The notes under the pieces: generated by a model
Databases searched by the model: none
The model's input: the letters and a program-made list of their open reading frames with translations, nothing else
Told to the model about the DNA's origin: nothing
Shown here: positions 8,831 through 17,276 of the stretch, one piece after another
How the letters are laid out: each line of letters starts with the position of its first letter
Numbering within the stretch: the stretch's first letter is position 1
Assembly (NCBI RefSeq): GCF_029167105.1
Contig: NZ_JARFML010000031.1
Location: 1 to 64,000, forward strand
From: Bradyrhizobium yuanmingense
Lineage (GTDB): Bacteria; Pseudomonadota; Alphaproteobacteria; Rhizobiales; Xanthobacteraceae
Length of the DNA: 64,000 nt
Direction of reading: 5' to 3'
Position numbers and translations under genes: made by a program

Positions 8831-11800
8831 CTTCTGCCTCCGCTCTGCAACGGTGCCGCCCGCGTACGCGGCAGCGTAATGATGAACTCGGTATATTCGC
8901 CCGGCTCGGTCTCGACCTCGATGCTGCCGCCGTGCTGCTTCACGATGATGTCGTGGCAGATCGAAAGCCCAAGGCCAGTTCCTTCGCCGGCGGGCTTGGT
9001 CGTGAAGAATGGATTGAATATCTTCTCCCTGACGTCGGCCGGGATGCCGGTGCCATTGTCGCGAATGCGGATTTCGACGGCGCCGCCGAGGTCTGTGGTC
9101 GTCGCGCGCAGCATTGGCTCGAAGCCGTCGCCGGCGGCGTCCCTTTGCTTGCTGGCCGCGTAGAAACCGTTTGACACCAGATTGAGGAACACCCGCGTGA
9201 TTTCCTGCGGATACAGCTCGAGCGCTCCCGCAGACGGATCGAGCTTTCTTTCAAGCGTGATGTTGAAGCCGGCTCTTTCAGCGCGGGCTCCGTGATAGGC
9301 CAGGTTGAGGCTTTCTTCGAGGATGGCGTTGATGTCCGCCGCGCGGCGTTCGCCGGATCCTTCACGGGAGTGCAGAAGCATATTCTTGACGATGGAATCG
9401 GCGCGCGTTCCGTGCTGCACAATCTTTTCCAGGTTACCTTGCAGCATGTGGATCAACGCGTCGATGTCCTGCCTTTCCGTCTCGCCCAGGCCGGCTGAGC
9501 GCAGCGCGTCGCCGAGCTCGTCGGTCAGTTCGGAGGACAGCGCAGCAAAATTGTTGACGAAATTGAGCGGGTTCTTGATCTCGTGCGCAATGCCGGCGGT
9601 GAGTTGCCCGAGCGAGGCAAGTTTCTCGGTCTGGATCAGCCGATCCTGCGCGTTTCGCAATTCCTCGAGCGATTGTGACAATTCCATGGTGCGCTCGCGC
9701 AGTTCATTCAGCAGGCGTGCATTCTCGATCGCGATCACGCCCTGGTGTGCGAAGTTGGACACGAGCTCGATCTGCTTGTCTGTGAACGGTTTCACTTCCT
9801 GGCGGAAGATCGTGATGGTGCCAATCAGCTCATCTTCCTTGAGCATGGGCACGATGACGAGGGTCCTTGCGCCGGCAAGGTCGGCGAGTGCGCGAACATT
9901 GGGGTTGCCTTCGATATAGGGCGGCTGCGTCCTGATGTCGTCTATATGAACCGTCTGATGAGTCTTCTCGACGGTGCCGAGCCCGCTCGCGGGATGTGGG
10001 CGAATGTTCTGGTACAGCCGGGTATCGACGTAAGCTTGCGGCGCGTTGTGCAATGCGACCGTGCGAAAGCCGCCCTCCTCGTAGAGATTCATGGTGCCAA
10101 AGCCGGCGCCGCAAATTCGCGTCGCATTCTCCAGCATCTTGTGGAAGACCGGACCGAGTGCGCCCGAGGAAGCGCTTATGATTTCCAGCACCTCCGACGT
10201 TGCCGTCTGCCGCTCCAGCGATTCATTCAATTGCTCGAACAGACGCACATTGCCGAGGGCGATAACGGCCTGATCGGCAAAGGTCTGCAGCAAGGTGATC
10301 TGCTTGTCGTCGAATGGGCGCACCTCCATACGACGCAGCACGATCGCCCCCATGCTCTCGCCTTCGCGCAACAGCGGCACACTCAAAACAGTCCGAACGT
10401 TGGAGCGAGCCGCATATTCGCGTCCTATCGGGTATTCCTCTCCATCGGGCCCAAGCAAGTCGTGCACTTGAACGGTGCGACGATCGACAATCGCCCGGCC
10501 GGTGGGCGATTTGACACTGATCGCCCGCCGGCTCCACACCACGGGAACTTGTCCATGGTGCGCCTCGATGACGATATCGTCGCCATCCCTCAGAACGACC
10601 AGCGCATCATATGCCTCGCAAAGCCCGCATGCGCTTTCCACGATCGCCTTGAGCACCGGACCGACTTCGGTCGGAGAGGAAGCGATCACCCTCAAGATAT
10701 TGGCGCTGCCGGTCTGGTAGGTCAGCGCCTCGGATAGATCGCGCGTCCTGGTCTGCAATTGTTCGAAGAGCCGGACATTCTCGATGGCGATAACAGCCTG
10801 ATCGGCGAAGGTCTGTACGATCTCGATCTGTCGGTGGCTGAACGGGCCCGGTGCCGGCCGAGCCAAACTGAGCACCCCGATCGCAACGCCCTCCCGGACG
10901 AGAGGTACGTTGAGGGTCGCTCGATAGCCGCCGATCCTCGCGAGGTCATGCCGCGAGAAGTCGGGGTCTTTCATGAGATCGGCGACATGATCGACCCGGC
11001 CGGTGAGCGCTGCCCGGCCGCTCGGCGTGTCGCGGCTCGGCGCAAGCGGCTGGCTCTTGCGTAGCGCGACCCATTCCGGTGGGTTGTTATGGGAGGCTTC
11101 CAGGTGCAGCAGCCCATCGCGAATGAGATAGATCGCGGCTCTAGGGTCGCCGCAGAGCCGTGCGGCCGAGCTGACGAGCGTCTCGAGAACATTGGGCAGG
11201 TCGAACGCTGAACGGCTGATCACCTTGAGCACGTCGGCCGTTGCGGTCTGCTGGCGCAGCGATTCGCTGAGATCCTCAGTGCGTTCGCGCAACTCCTTGA
11301 GCAACCGCGCATTCTCGATGGCGATCACGGCCTGATCGGCAAATGTGGCTGCGAGCTCGATCTGCTTTTCCGTGAAAGGCTGCACGCGCTTGCGAGCAAT
11401 CACGATCGCGCCGATCGGCTCATTTTCGCGCATGAGAGGAACACCGAGCGCCGTGCGCTGACCGGCCATGGCAGTCGACTCGCGCAGCCCGTATTCGGGA
11501 TCGGCAGCGACGTCAAGGATCTGCACTGGACGGCGCTCGAGCACGGCCCGACCTGTAACCGTGCTCCGGCCGGGCGTAATTGGGTGATCCTGCAGGAACT
11601 CGGTGTATTCCTCGGAAAATCCGACCGCCGCTCCGGCCTGATATTCATCGCCCTCGCGGCGCATGATGAAGGCCATCTCCGCCTCGCACAGCCGTGCCGC
11701 CGAATCGACCAGCGTGTTGAGCACGGTTTGCAGATCGAAGGTCGAGCGGCTGATCACCTTCAGCACATCGGCCGTCGCGGTCTGCTGCTGGAGCGATTCG

Positions 11801-12939
11801 GCGAGATCGCGCGTCTTGGCCTGGACCTCATCGAACAGCCGCACATTTTCGATCGCGATCACGGCCTGATCAGCGAAAGTGGAGACCAGGTCGATCTGCT
11901 TGTCCGTGAACGAGTTCGCGGTCTTGCGGCCCAGGAATAGCACGCCGATCACTTCTCCGGACCGAAGCAGGGGTACGCCCAGAAGGGTGCGGTAACCTCC
12001 GGCCCTCTGTTGCTCGGGATAGGCATAGTCGGGATCGACCAGGACATCCGGAATCTGAACAGCCTTGCTGCACAGCAGGACGCGCCCGACCAGGCTGCCG
12101 CGTCCCGCATTGAGCCGAACGCCCGCCGAGACCTTGGCCCACTCGGGCGAGAAATTGTACCGAGTTGCATGATAGAAGGAACCATCGGCGTCCTGCCGGA
12201 GGATTGCCGCCATGTCGGCCCCACACAGCGACGCCGCCGATTCCGTCAGCGTATCGAGAACCGTTTGCAGATCGAACGCGGAGCGGCTGATGACTTTCAA
12301 CACATCGGCGGTCGCGGTCTGCTGCTGCAGCGATTCCCGCAGGTCGTCGGTACGCGCCTGCACCTCGTCGAACAGCCGCGCGTTCTCTATGGCGATGACG
12401 GCCTGGTCGGCGAAGGTCTGCAGAAGTTGCACATGATGCGGAGCGAAGGCCCCCGGCTCGGCCCGCGTGACGCTGATCATGCCGATCACCGTGCCGCCGG
12501 TCGCGAGCGGAACGAACAACATGCTGCGAAAGCCGCGGGCACGCGCGATGAATTTGATGTCGTTCGTCAGCGCTTCAGTATCGGGGGTCGGCACCACTTT
12601 GCCGGCCTGTGTCCTCGCCATACTCTCGAAATCGGCGATCGGACGCGGAAACATCTCCTTCAAAGCTTCATCGGCGGCAGAATTCGTCGGCGTGAACGCC
12701 GCCAAGTGGGCATTGCCGTCGATGAAGCGGAATACGGTCGTCGAAAAGCCGCCGAGCAAGGCATTTGCGCGCCTCGCGATCGCATCGAAGACCGGTTTCA
12801 CCTCCGATGGCGAACTGGCGATGATCTTGAGAATGTCCGCGGTGGCGGTCTCGCGATCTTGTGCGGCGCGCAATTCGGCCAGGAGCCGCGCGTTCTCCTG
12901 CTGCAAGTCCGCCACAACGTCCTGAGGAAGCGCGGCCAT
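8827..12939 (-). CDS. Multi-GAF sensor histidine kinase (six GAF domains)
   Basis: 1370-residue soluble kinase from ATG 12939 (MAALPQDV); the frame extends 14 codons further. A short coiled coil precedes six tandem GAF domains at about 36-186, 220-360, 400-540, 580-720, 755-900 and 930-1070. Each ends in a variant of FADQAVIAIEN and is joined by a signalling helix (QQQTATADVLKVISRS). A HisKA domain (LTAGIAHEIKNPLNFV, phospho-His near 1116) and an ATPase domain (NLVSNGFYAAS near 1250, DNGTGIP, GEGTGLGLSI) follow. No membrane segment. GAF ligands cannot be predicted. GAF modules 1-3 remain similar at DNA level with a period of about 538 bp, indicating internal duplication. The kinase is coupled to the receiver gene downstream. 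Confidence 0.92.
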   Translation of the reverse strand: MAALPQDVVADLQQENARLLAELRAAQDRETATADILKIIASSPSEVKPVFDAIARRANALLGGFSTTVFRFIDGNAHLAAFTPTNSAADEALKEMFPRPIADFESMARTQAGKVVPTPDTEALTNDIKFIARARGFRSMLFVPLATGGTVIGMISVTRAEPGAFAPHHVQLLQTFADQAVIAIENARLFDEVQARTDDLRESLQQQTATADVLKVISRSAFDLQTVLDTLTESAASLCGADMAAILRQDADGSFYHATRYNFSPEWAKVSAGVRLNAGRGSLVGRVLLCSKAVQIPDVLVDPDYAYPEQQRAGGYRTLLGVPLLRSGEVIGVLFLGRKTANSFTDKQIDLVSTFADQAVIAIENVRLFDEVQAKTRDLAESLQQQTATADVLKVISRSTFDLQTVLNTLVDSAARLCEAEMAFIMRREGDEYQAGAAVGFSEEYTEFLQDHPITPGRSTVTGRAVLERRPVQILDVAADPEYGLRESTAMAGQRTALGVPLMRENEPIGAIVIARKRVQPFTEKQIELAATFADQAVIAIENARLLKELRERTEDLSESLRQQTATADVLKVISRSAFDLPNVLETLVSSAARLCGDPRAAIYLIRDGLLHLEASHNNPPEWVALRKSQPLAPSRDTPSGRAALTGRVDHVADLMKDPDFSRHDLARIGGYRATLNVPLVREGVAIGVLSLARPAPGPFSHRQIEIVQTFADQAVIAIENVRLFEQLQTRTRDLSEALTYQTGSANILRVIASSPTEVGPVLKAIVESACGLCEAYDALVVLRDGDDIVIEAHHGQVPVVWSRRAISVKSPTGRAIVDRRTVQVHDLLGPDGEEYPIGREYAARSNVRTVLSVPLLREGESMGAIVLRRMEVRPFDDKQITLLQTFADQAVIALGNVRLFEQLNESLERQTATSEVLEIISASSGALGPVFHKMLENATRICGAGFGTMNLYEEGGFRTVALHNAPQAYVDTRLYQNIRPHPASGLGTVEKTHQTVHIDDIRTQPPYIEGNPNVRALADLAGARTLVIVPMLKEDELIGTITIFRQEVKPFTDKQIELVSNFAHQGVIAIENARLLNELRERTMELSQSLEELRNAQDRLIQTEKLASLGQLTAGIAHEIKNPLNFVNNFAALSSELTDELGDALRSAGLGETERQDIDALIHMLQGNLEKIVQHGTRADSIVKNMLLHSREGSGERRAADINAILEESLNLAYHGARAERAGFNITLERKLDPSAGALELYPQEITRVFLNLVSNGFYAASKQRDAAGDGFEPMLRATTTDLGGAVEIRIRDNGTGIPADVREKIFNPFFTTKPAGEGTGLGLSICHDIIVKQHGGSIEVETEPGEYTEFIITLPRTRAAPLQSGGRS

Positions 12940-13128
12940 GATGAAAATCCATGTCGCCAGCCGGTTCGCGGCCGACGTCAAAATCTAATCAAGAAAGCGT
13001 CGGGAATTATTCCACCATCAGGTGCTTCCGACCAGACATACCGGGAGTTGATTTTCAATCGACTGCGCGTCAATTCGTCTCTCGCGAGCGCCGTAGGATT
13101 GCGTCCCGAAACACCTAGGAGAAACCCC

Positions 13129-13902
13129 ATGGCGACCATATTCATCACCGGCAGCACCGATGGCCTCGGCCGGGCGGCGGCCCAATCGCTGCTCGATCAG
13201 GGGCACCGCGTGGTGCTGCACGCGCGTTCGGCCGATCGTGCCGCGGTTCTCGGCGGGCTCGCTTCGCGTGCCCAGGGATTGGTGATCGGCGATCTCAGGA
13301 GCGCGGCGGAGACGCGGAGCATCGCCGACCAGGTCAACGCGATCGGGCGCATGGATGCCGTCATTCACAACGCCGGCGTCTACACGCGGCCGAGCCGCGG
13401 CGCGACGCCGGAAGGCCATGCCGAGACGCTGGCCATCAACACGCTTGCGCCGTTCATGCTGACGGCTCTGATCGCGCGGCCGGCCCGATTGATCTATCTC
13501 AGCAGCGGATTGCACCGCGGCGGAGAGGGCTCGCTCGACGACCTCGATTGGACCAAGCGGACGTGGGACGCGGGCACGGCCTATGCCGAGAGCAAGCTGC
13601 ACGTCGTCGCGCTCGCCTTCGCGCTGGCACGGCGCTGGCCCGACGTCCTCTGCAGCGCCGTCGATCCCGGTTGGGTGCGCACGAAGATGGGAGGCGCGGG
13701 CGCCCCGGTCGATATCGACACCGGGCAACGGACCCAGACCTGGCTGGCGGTCAGCGAGGATCCCGCGGCCCTCGTGAGCGGGCGCTACTGGCATCACCTC
13801 GAGCAGCAAGCGCCGGCCCGTGAGGCGACGGATCCGAGATTTCAGGACCAGCTGATCGGCAAACTGAGTGAGCTGACGGGCGTCGAGCTGCCGGAGGCGT
13901 GA
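13129..13902 (+). CDS. Short-chain dehydrogenase/reductase (SDR)
   Basis: 257 residues. Cofactor-binding TGSTDGLG (6-13), NAG motif (VIHNAGVY near 83), active-site serine strand LIYLSSGLH and catalytic YAESK near 153-157. The segment after the active site (SAVDPGWVRTKMGG) is the usual PG motif. AGGAGA precedes the ATG at 13129 by 7 nt, which decides the start although the frame is open far upstream through the antisense of the kinase gene. The substrate is unknown. It is divergent from the kinase gene and ends just before an intergenic repeat. Confidence 0.88.
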   Translation: MATIFITGSTDGLGRAAAQSLLDQGHRVVLHARSADRAAVLGGLASRAQGLVIGDLRSAAETRSIADQVNAIGRMDAVIHNAGVYTRPSRGATPEGHAETLAINTLAPFMLTALIARPARLIYLSSGLHRGGEGSLDDLDWTKRTWDAGTAYAESKLHVVALAFALARRWPDVLCSAVDPGWVRTKMGGAGAPVDIDTGQRTQTWLAVSEDPAALVSGRYWHHLEQQAPAREATDPRFQDQLIGKLSELTGVELPEA

Positions 13903-13917
13903 CGTTCGATGCATCCT

Positions 13918-14070
13918 CGTCATTGCGAGCCAACGGGTCCGCGCGAAGCGCGGCCCGATGACAGGCTCCACGCAGCAATCCAGAATCCCTCCGCGGAAAG
14001 ACTCTGGATTGCTTCGTCGCACCAGTGCAAAATTGCTTCGCAATTTTGTCACGGGCTCCTCGCAATGACG
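13918..14070. repeat. Intergenic inverted repeat, family A (CGTCATTGCGAG type)
   Basis: Starts CGTCATTGCGAG, contains GCAATCCAGAATC..CCGCGG..CTCTGGATTGC and ends CTCGCAATGACG, so the two halves are inverted. This copy is about 153 bp, longer than the 81-87 bp copies at 27972, 32388 and 53635 because both arms carry extra bases. It fills the gap between the SDR and DedA-like genes. Confidence 0.8.
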
Positions 14071-14083
14071 GCGGAGCGGCGAT

Positions 14084-14761
14084 TCACGTCGCGCGCTGTG
14101 GCCGCCAGGCCGTGTAGAGACCGATCAGTGTCCCCATGGCGACCAGCGCGGCTGCCAGCAGCACCTGCAATTCGCCATCGTCGGTGGGGCCGATGGACGA
14201 CACCAGCCGGGATACGATGACGAAAAGAATGCCCACTGCGGCCGCGGCACCCACGCAGAGATAAGCGAGCTCGCGCGTCAGGCTGCGGCCGAGCAGTCCG
14301 AGCGCCGTGAAATACATCGAGCAGGCGTTGGGATGAACGAACAAGGCAATGCGCGCATAGCGGCCATAGGCGTCGAACAGGGACTCGCATCGGCGCAGGG
14401 CCGCCTTCGAGGCCACCCGCTGCAGAAACGGCCTGAAGAAACGCGCTTGTCCATAGCTGAGAACGGCGCCCAGGATGATGGCGAGCCACGCCGCGAGGAA
14501 GACGGAGCCATCCACGGCCTTCGGACTGAGCGCCATGGACATCAGGATGAGGGCGGTGCCGGGAAAATAGCCGAAATACGGGAAGACCGCTTCCACCAGC
14601 ACGCAGGCGAACATGAAGGCTGGAAACCATGCCGACCCGGCCGCGCCATGGACGATGGCGTTCAGGTCGAACAGGCTCGTCCTGTAGAGAACGAGGTACA
14701 TGCACATGGCGAGGCCCGCCAGCGCATAGAACGGCAAGGCTCCAGACAAAAACCGTCTCAT
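14084..14761 (-). CDS. DedA/SNARE-associated-like membrane protein
   Basis: 226 residues from ATG 14761 (MRRFLSG); a GTG at 14815 would add 18. Five or so membrane segments can be seen: ALPFYALAGLAMCMYLVLY, AFMFACVLVEAVFPYFGYF, VFLAAWLAIILGAVLSYG, a stretch near LCVGAAAAVGILFVIV and the final LLAAALVAMGTLIGLY. The FPGTALILM segment and GQARFFRPF in the middle recall the DedA (VTT) family of lipid-flipping transporters, but the match is loose. Neither candidate start has a clear ribosome binding site. Function unproven. Confidence 0.55.
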   Translation of the reverse strand: MRRFLSGALPFYALAGLAMCMYLVLYRTSLFDLNAIVHGAAGSAWFPAFMFACVLVEAVFPYFGYFPGTALILMSMALSPKAVDGSVFLAAWLAIILGAVLSYGQARFFRPFLQRVASKAALRRCESLFDAYGRYARIALFVHPNACSMYFTALGLLGRSLTRELAYLCVGAAAAVGILFVIVSRLVSSIGPTDDGELQVLLAAALVAMGTLIGLYTAWRPQRAT

Positions 14762-14886
14762 CCGATCATCAACTTCGTTTGGCGGAGACGACGGCCTCGC
14801 GCTGTTCCGGATCACGCTTTAGGCGAATGGGATTGAGGCTGTCGATGGCGCTCTTTGCCACGCAAGCTTCCCCGGGCTGCCCGCCT

Positions 14887-15369
14887 CTACGCAATCGAGA
14901 GAATCTCGATCTCCTGCGCGCCCGAACCGACGACGTCGCCGACCGCCTTGCCCATCAGCGACCGCGCGACCGGCGCGACGAACGAGATCGAGCCGGCCTT
15001 GGGATCGGCTTCGTCCTCGCCGACGATGCGGTAGGTCTGGACGCGGCCGTCGGCGCGGCTGAAGCTCACGGTGCTGCCGAACGCGACGACATCGGTCGCG
15101 ACAGGATCGGGCATCACCTGCGCCGTGCGCAAGCGTTCGGTGAGATAGCGGAGATCGCGCAGGGGCACGGCGGACTGCCGGCGCTTCTCGTTGACGTCCT
15201 CGATGGCTTGCGCGGCTTCATAGGCCGCCCGCGCTTCGGCGAGCTGCGCCTGCAATGCGTTGAAGCCTGCTTCCGTCACGAGGTTCGGATGCGGCGAGAT
15301 CGGGCGGTCCGGCAACAGCGTCTCCGACGCGGTTTCGGCGCTCTCTTCCTTGGTGAAGGCGACGCTCAA
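14887..15369 (-). CDS. GreA/GreB-family transcription factor
   Basis: 160 residues. An N-terminal coiled coil (NALQAQLAEARAAYEAAQAI, then EKRRQSAVPLRDLRYLTERL) is followed by an FKBP-like C-terminal domain (DVVAFGSTVSFSRADGRVQT, ISFVAPVARSLMGKAVGDVV). GreA binds the RNA polymerase secondary channel and stimulates cleavage of backtracked RNA. The acidic tip between the helices reads EDVNEKR. This copy is more divergent than housekeeping GreA and is probably a paralogue (inference). I assign a TTG start at 15369 (MSVAFTKEES) because AGGAT lies 7 nt upstream and no ATG or GTG fits as well. Confidence 0.8.
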   Translation of the reverse strand: MSVAFTKEESAETASETLLPDRPISPHPNLVTEAGFNALQAQLAEARAAYEAAQAIEDVNEKRRQSAVPLRDLRYLTERLRTAQVMPDPVATDVVAFGSTVSFSRADGRVQTYRIVGEDEADPKAGSISFVAPVARSLMGKAVGDVVGSGAQEIEILSIA

Positions 15370-15424
15370 TTGAAGATCCTGTCGAACTGTTTCGCTTGCG
15401 ACGCCATGGCGCCGACGACCGAGA

Positions 15425-15919
15425 TTATATCTCAAGTTCGACGAAACGGCGGAGCTTGAAGACGAGGTCCGGCACGGCCTGGCGGAACCGGGTTGCGTTC
15501 TGGAAACTGGTGGAGAACGGCGCGAAAGTGAGCATCGCGTTCCAGTGCCGGTAACCATAGACCGTGACCGAGACGCCGGAACTCGGGAAGTTGTCCAGCT
15601 TGCGCAGCTCGCCGAGCACGAGATCGGCGATCGCCTCCGCCGGCAGCAGCCGCTTGCCGTCGCGCGTGGTTGCGATTTGCGCGGGCGGCTCGGCCGGCTC
15701 GGCGGCCGCCGCTGCGGCATCGGGCGCGCTCTCGGCTTTGGCCGCATCGGACCTGAACTCGGACCTGGACGTCGCGGCCGGCTCCACGGGATCCGCCGGC
15801 ACGATCGGCGGGACCTCGGCGAGCGGAGGCGGTGCAACAGGGTCTGCGCGCTTGTTGCCTCCCAGGATGCTGCTGATCATGGCCACAAGGCCGGCATCCT
15901 TCACCTCATCGCTCATCAT
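15425..15919 (-). CDS. Hypothetical Ala/Pro-rich protein
   Basis: 164 residues starting MMSDEVKDAG (ATG 15919 or 15916; a GGGGGGA run precedes). The first half is low-complexity Ala/Pro/Glu. The second half (about 85-164) looks folded: AEAIADLVLGELRKL, VSVTVYGYRHWNAMLTFAP and FKLRRFVELE. No family recognised. It lies 55 bp upstream of the greA-like gene on the same strand, so co-transcription is likely. Confidence 0.65.
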   Translation of the reverse strand: MMSDEVKDAGLVAMISSILGGNKRADPVAPPPLAEVPPIVPADPVEPAATSRSEFRSDAAKAESAPDAAAAAAEPAEPPAQIATTRDGKRLLPAEAIADLVLGELRKLDNFPSSGVSVTVYGYRHWNAMLTFAPFSTSFQNATRFRQAVPDLVFKLRRFVELEI

Positions 15920-16014
15920 TCCCCCCGGGCTTCCGCCTACTCTAGCACCGCTCGCGCAGACCGCCACCGGCGATGTGGCAGGGCTATCGCACATGGGAGC
16001 TCTTCCCTTGCGGC

Positions 16015-16145
16015 CATCCTTCGAGACGCCCGCTTTGGCGGGCTCCTCAGGATGAGGTCGGAGCGCGCCAGCAGCTTCAACGAGCGCTGGTGCCGCAGAG
16101 CCTCATCCTGAGGAGGCGCGTAAGCGCCGTCTGGAAGGACGAGGC
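16015..16145. repeat. Intergenic inverted repeat, family C (CCTCATCCTGAGG type)
   Basis: Perfect 15-bp arms CTCCTCAGGATGAGG (16043-16057) and CCTCATCCTGAGGAG (16101-16115), flanked by CATCCTTCGAGACG.. on one side and ..GTCTGGAAGGACG on the other. It sits alone in the 286-bp gap between two hypothetical genes. Only one copy is seen in this window. Confidence 0.75.
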
Positions 16146-16205
16146 GTGCGCGCCGGCCGCGCCACAAGTCGTATGAGATAATCCTGGGCGACAGCGTGCG
16201 ATCCG

Positions 16206-16544
16206 TTACTGTTTGGCGAACGGAATGTATTGGTGGTACCGCTTGGGCACCGAGCTGCGGTAGCGCGCCGGCACGGTGCCGGTGTCGACCGAATGATCGA
16301 TCTCCTGCTGGCGGGTCATCTTCTTCTTCGCCGGCTTCTTCGACGCGCTCTTCTTGCCGTCAGTGGGCTGGCTGGACGTGTCGGTGGTCGCGCTTGGCGC
16401 TGTGGTCGTCGCAGCCGGCGCAGTGCTTGTCGCGGCAGGCGCATCGGTTCCGCCCGTGGCCGGCGCGCCCTGCGCCAGCGCGAGCGGCGATTGCATCATG
16501 AGCATCAGCGCTGCCGTCGCAGCCAGCAAATATGATTTCTGCAT
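16206..16544 (-). CDS. Small exported Thr/Ala-rich hypothetical protein
   Basis: 112 residues from ATG 16544 with GGAGG 6 nt upstream. Signal peptide SYLLAATAALMLMMQSPLAL (cut near residue 25, ALAQG). A Thr/Ala/Ser/Pro linker (about 28-60) is followed by a Lys-rich patch (GKKSASKKPAKKKMTRQQE) and the tail SVPKRYHQYIPF. No enzymatic motif. The low-complexity linker and basic patch suggest binding to the wall or to an anionic surface, but this is only inference. Confidence 0.72.
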   Translation of the reverse strand: MQKSYLLAATAALMLMMQSPLALAQGAPATGGTDAPAATSTAPAATTTAPSATTDTSSQPTDGKKSASKKPAKKKMTRQQEIDHSVDTGTVPARYRSSVPKRYHQYIPFAKQ

Positions 16545-16719
16545 CAGAACCTCCAAAGTGCCTGATCCGAATGAGCCAGCGTAGGCCTCCGGCATCGACG
16601 CGTGCAAGTCCGCCCTTGATAGGCCCGATCGCACGCCGGAACTGTGGTGGGGGTCACACTCCCGGCATGGTCTGCCTCACGACATCGCAGCGCGCGCAGG
16701 TGCGCAATGGCGCGCTCGG

Positions 16720-17238
16720 CTATGCGCGAGCTGCGCGGCCGGTCTCCTCCAGGCGCGAGGCGAACCAGCGTGACAGCGGCTCGTCGACGGCACCGCTGAC
16801 ATAGACCTCCGACATCGTCACATGTTGCCTGTCCAGCACCAGGAGCAGGCCGATCCAATAGGGAAACCAGACATGGACGTCGGTCAGCGCCCGCAGCTTG
16901 TGCTGGTCGTGATCGAGCGGCGTGTGGTTGCTCGCCTTGCGGATCTCCACGGCTAGCAGATTGTTCGGGATCTCGCGCTGATGCACGACGACATCGGGGT
17001 AGATCGACTTGCCGAGATGGTCGTCGGTCGAGATGATGGTGCCGTGCGGCAGATGCAGCGTGCGCTCGCCGAGCCGGTCGTAATTGCAGTCGACCGACCA
17101 GCCCGAGAACTGCTTCTCCAGATGCACGGCGAAACGGTGCGTGACCGCCCGCTCGCCGACGTCCTTCTCGAACAGGAAACCCTCGTGGGCGTAGAACTCC
17201 CGGAGCGCCGCGATCACCTTGTTCAGCTCGGTCTGCAT
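16720..17238 (-). CDS. Hypothetical protein with PD-(D/E)XK-like nuclease core
   Basis: 172 residues. The central stretch YPDVVVHQRE .. NLLAVEIRKASN (about 86-110) matches the pattern of the PD-(D/E)XK nuclease fold: Asp at the end of one strand, then a hydrophobic strand ending in Glu-x-basic. Here the usual ExK lysine is Arg (EIRK), with a Lys directly after, so catalytic competence is uncertain. No DNA-binding or methyltransferase partner is next to it. Start ATG 17238, 38 bp after the stop of the ThDP enzyme gene, so it may be the second gene of that operon. Confidence 0.6.
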   Translation of the reverse strand: MQTELNKVIAALREFYAHEGFLFEKDVGERAVTHRFAVHLEKQFSGWSVDCNYDRLGERTLHLPHGTIISTDDHLGKSIYPDVVVHQREIPNNLLAVEIRKASNHTPLDHDQHKLRALTDVHVWFPYWIGLLLVLDRQHVTMSEVYVSGAVDEPLSRWFASRLEETGRAARA

Positions 17239-17276
17239 CGTGCCTCCGGGCTCACGGCGCTCTGTCTGTTGCCGCC

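Noticed and set aside
12010..13902. 630-codon plus-strand frame running into the SDR gene.
   Set aside because: Its first 370 codons are antisense to the kinase gene and show no protein family; the SDR begins at the ATG at 13129 with its own ribosome binding site.
14816..14886. Possible small gene between the DedA-like and GreA-like genes.
   Set aside because: Only 71 bp, no start with a ribosome binding site, no conserved frame.
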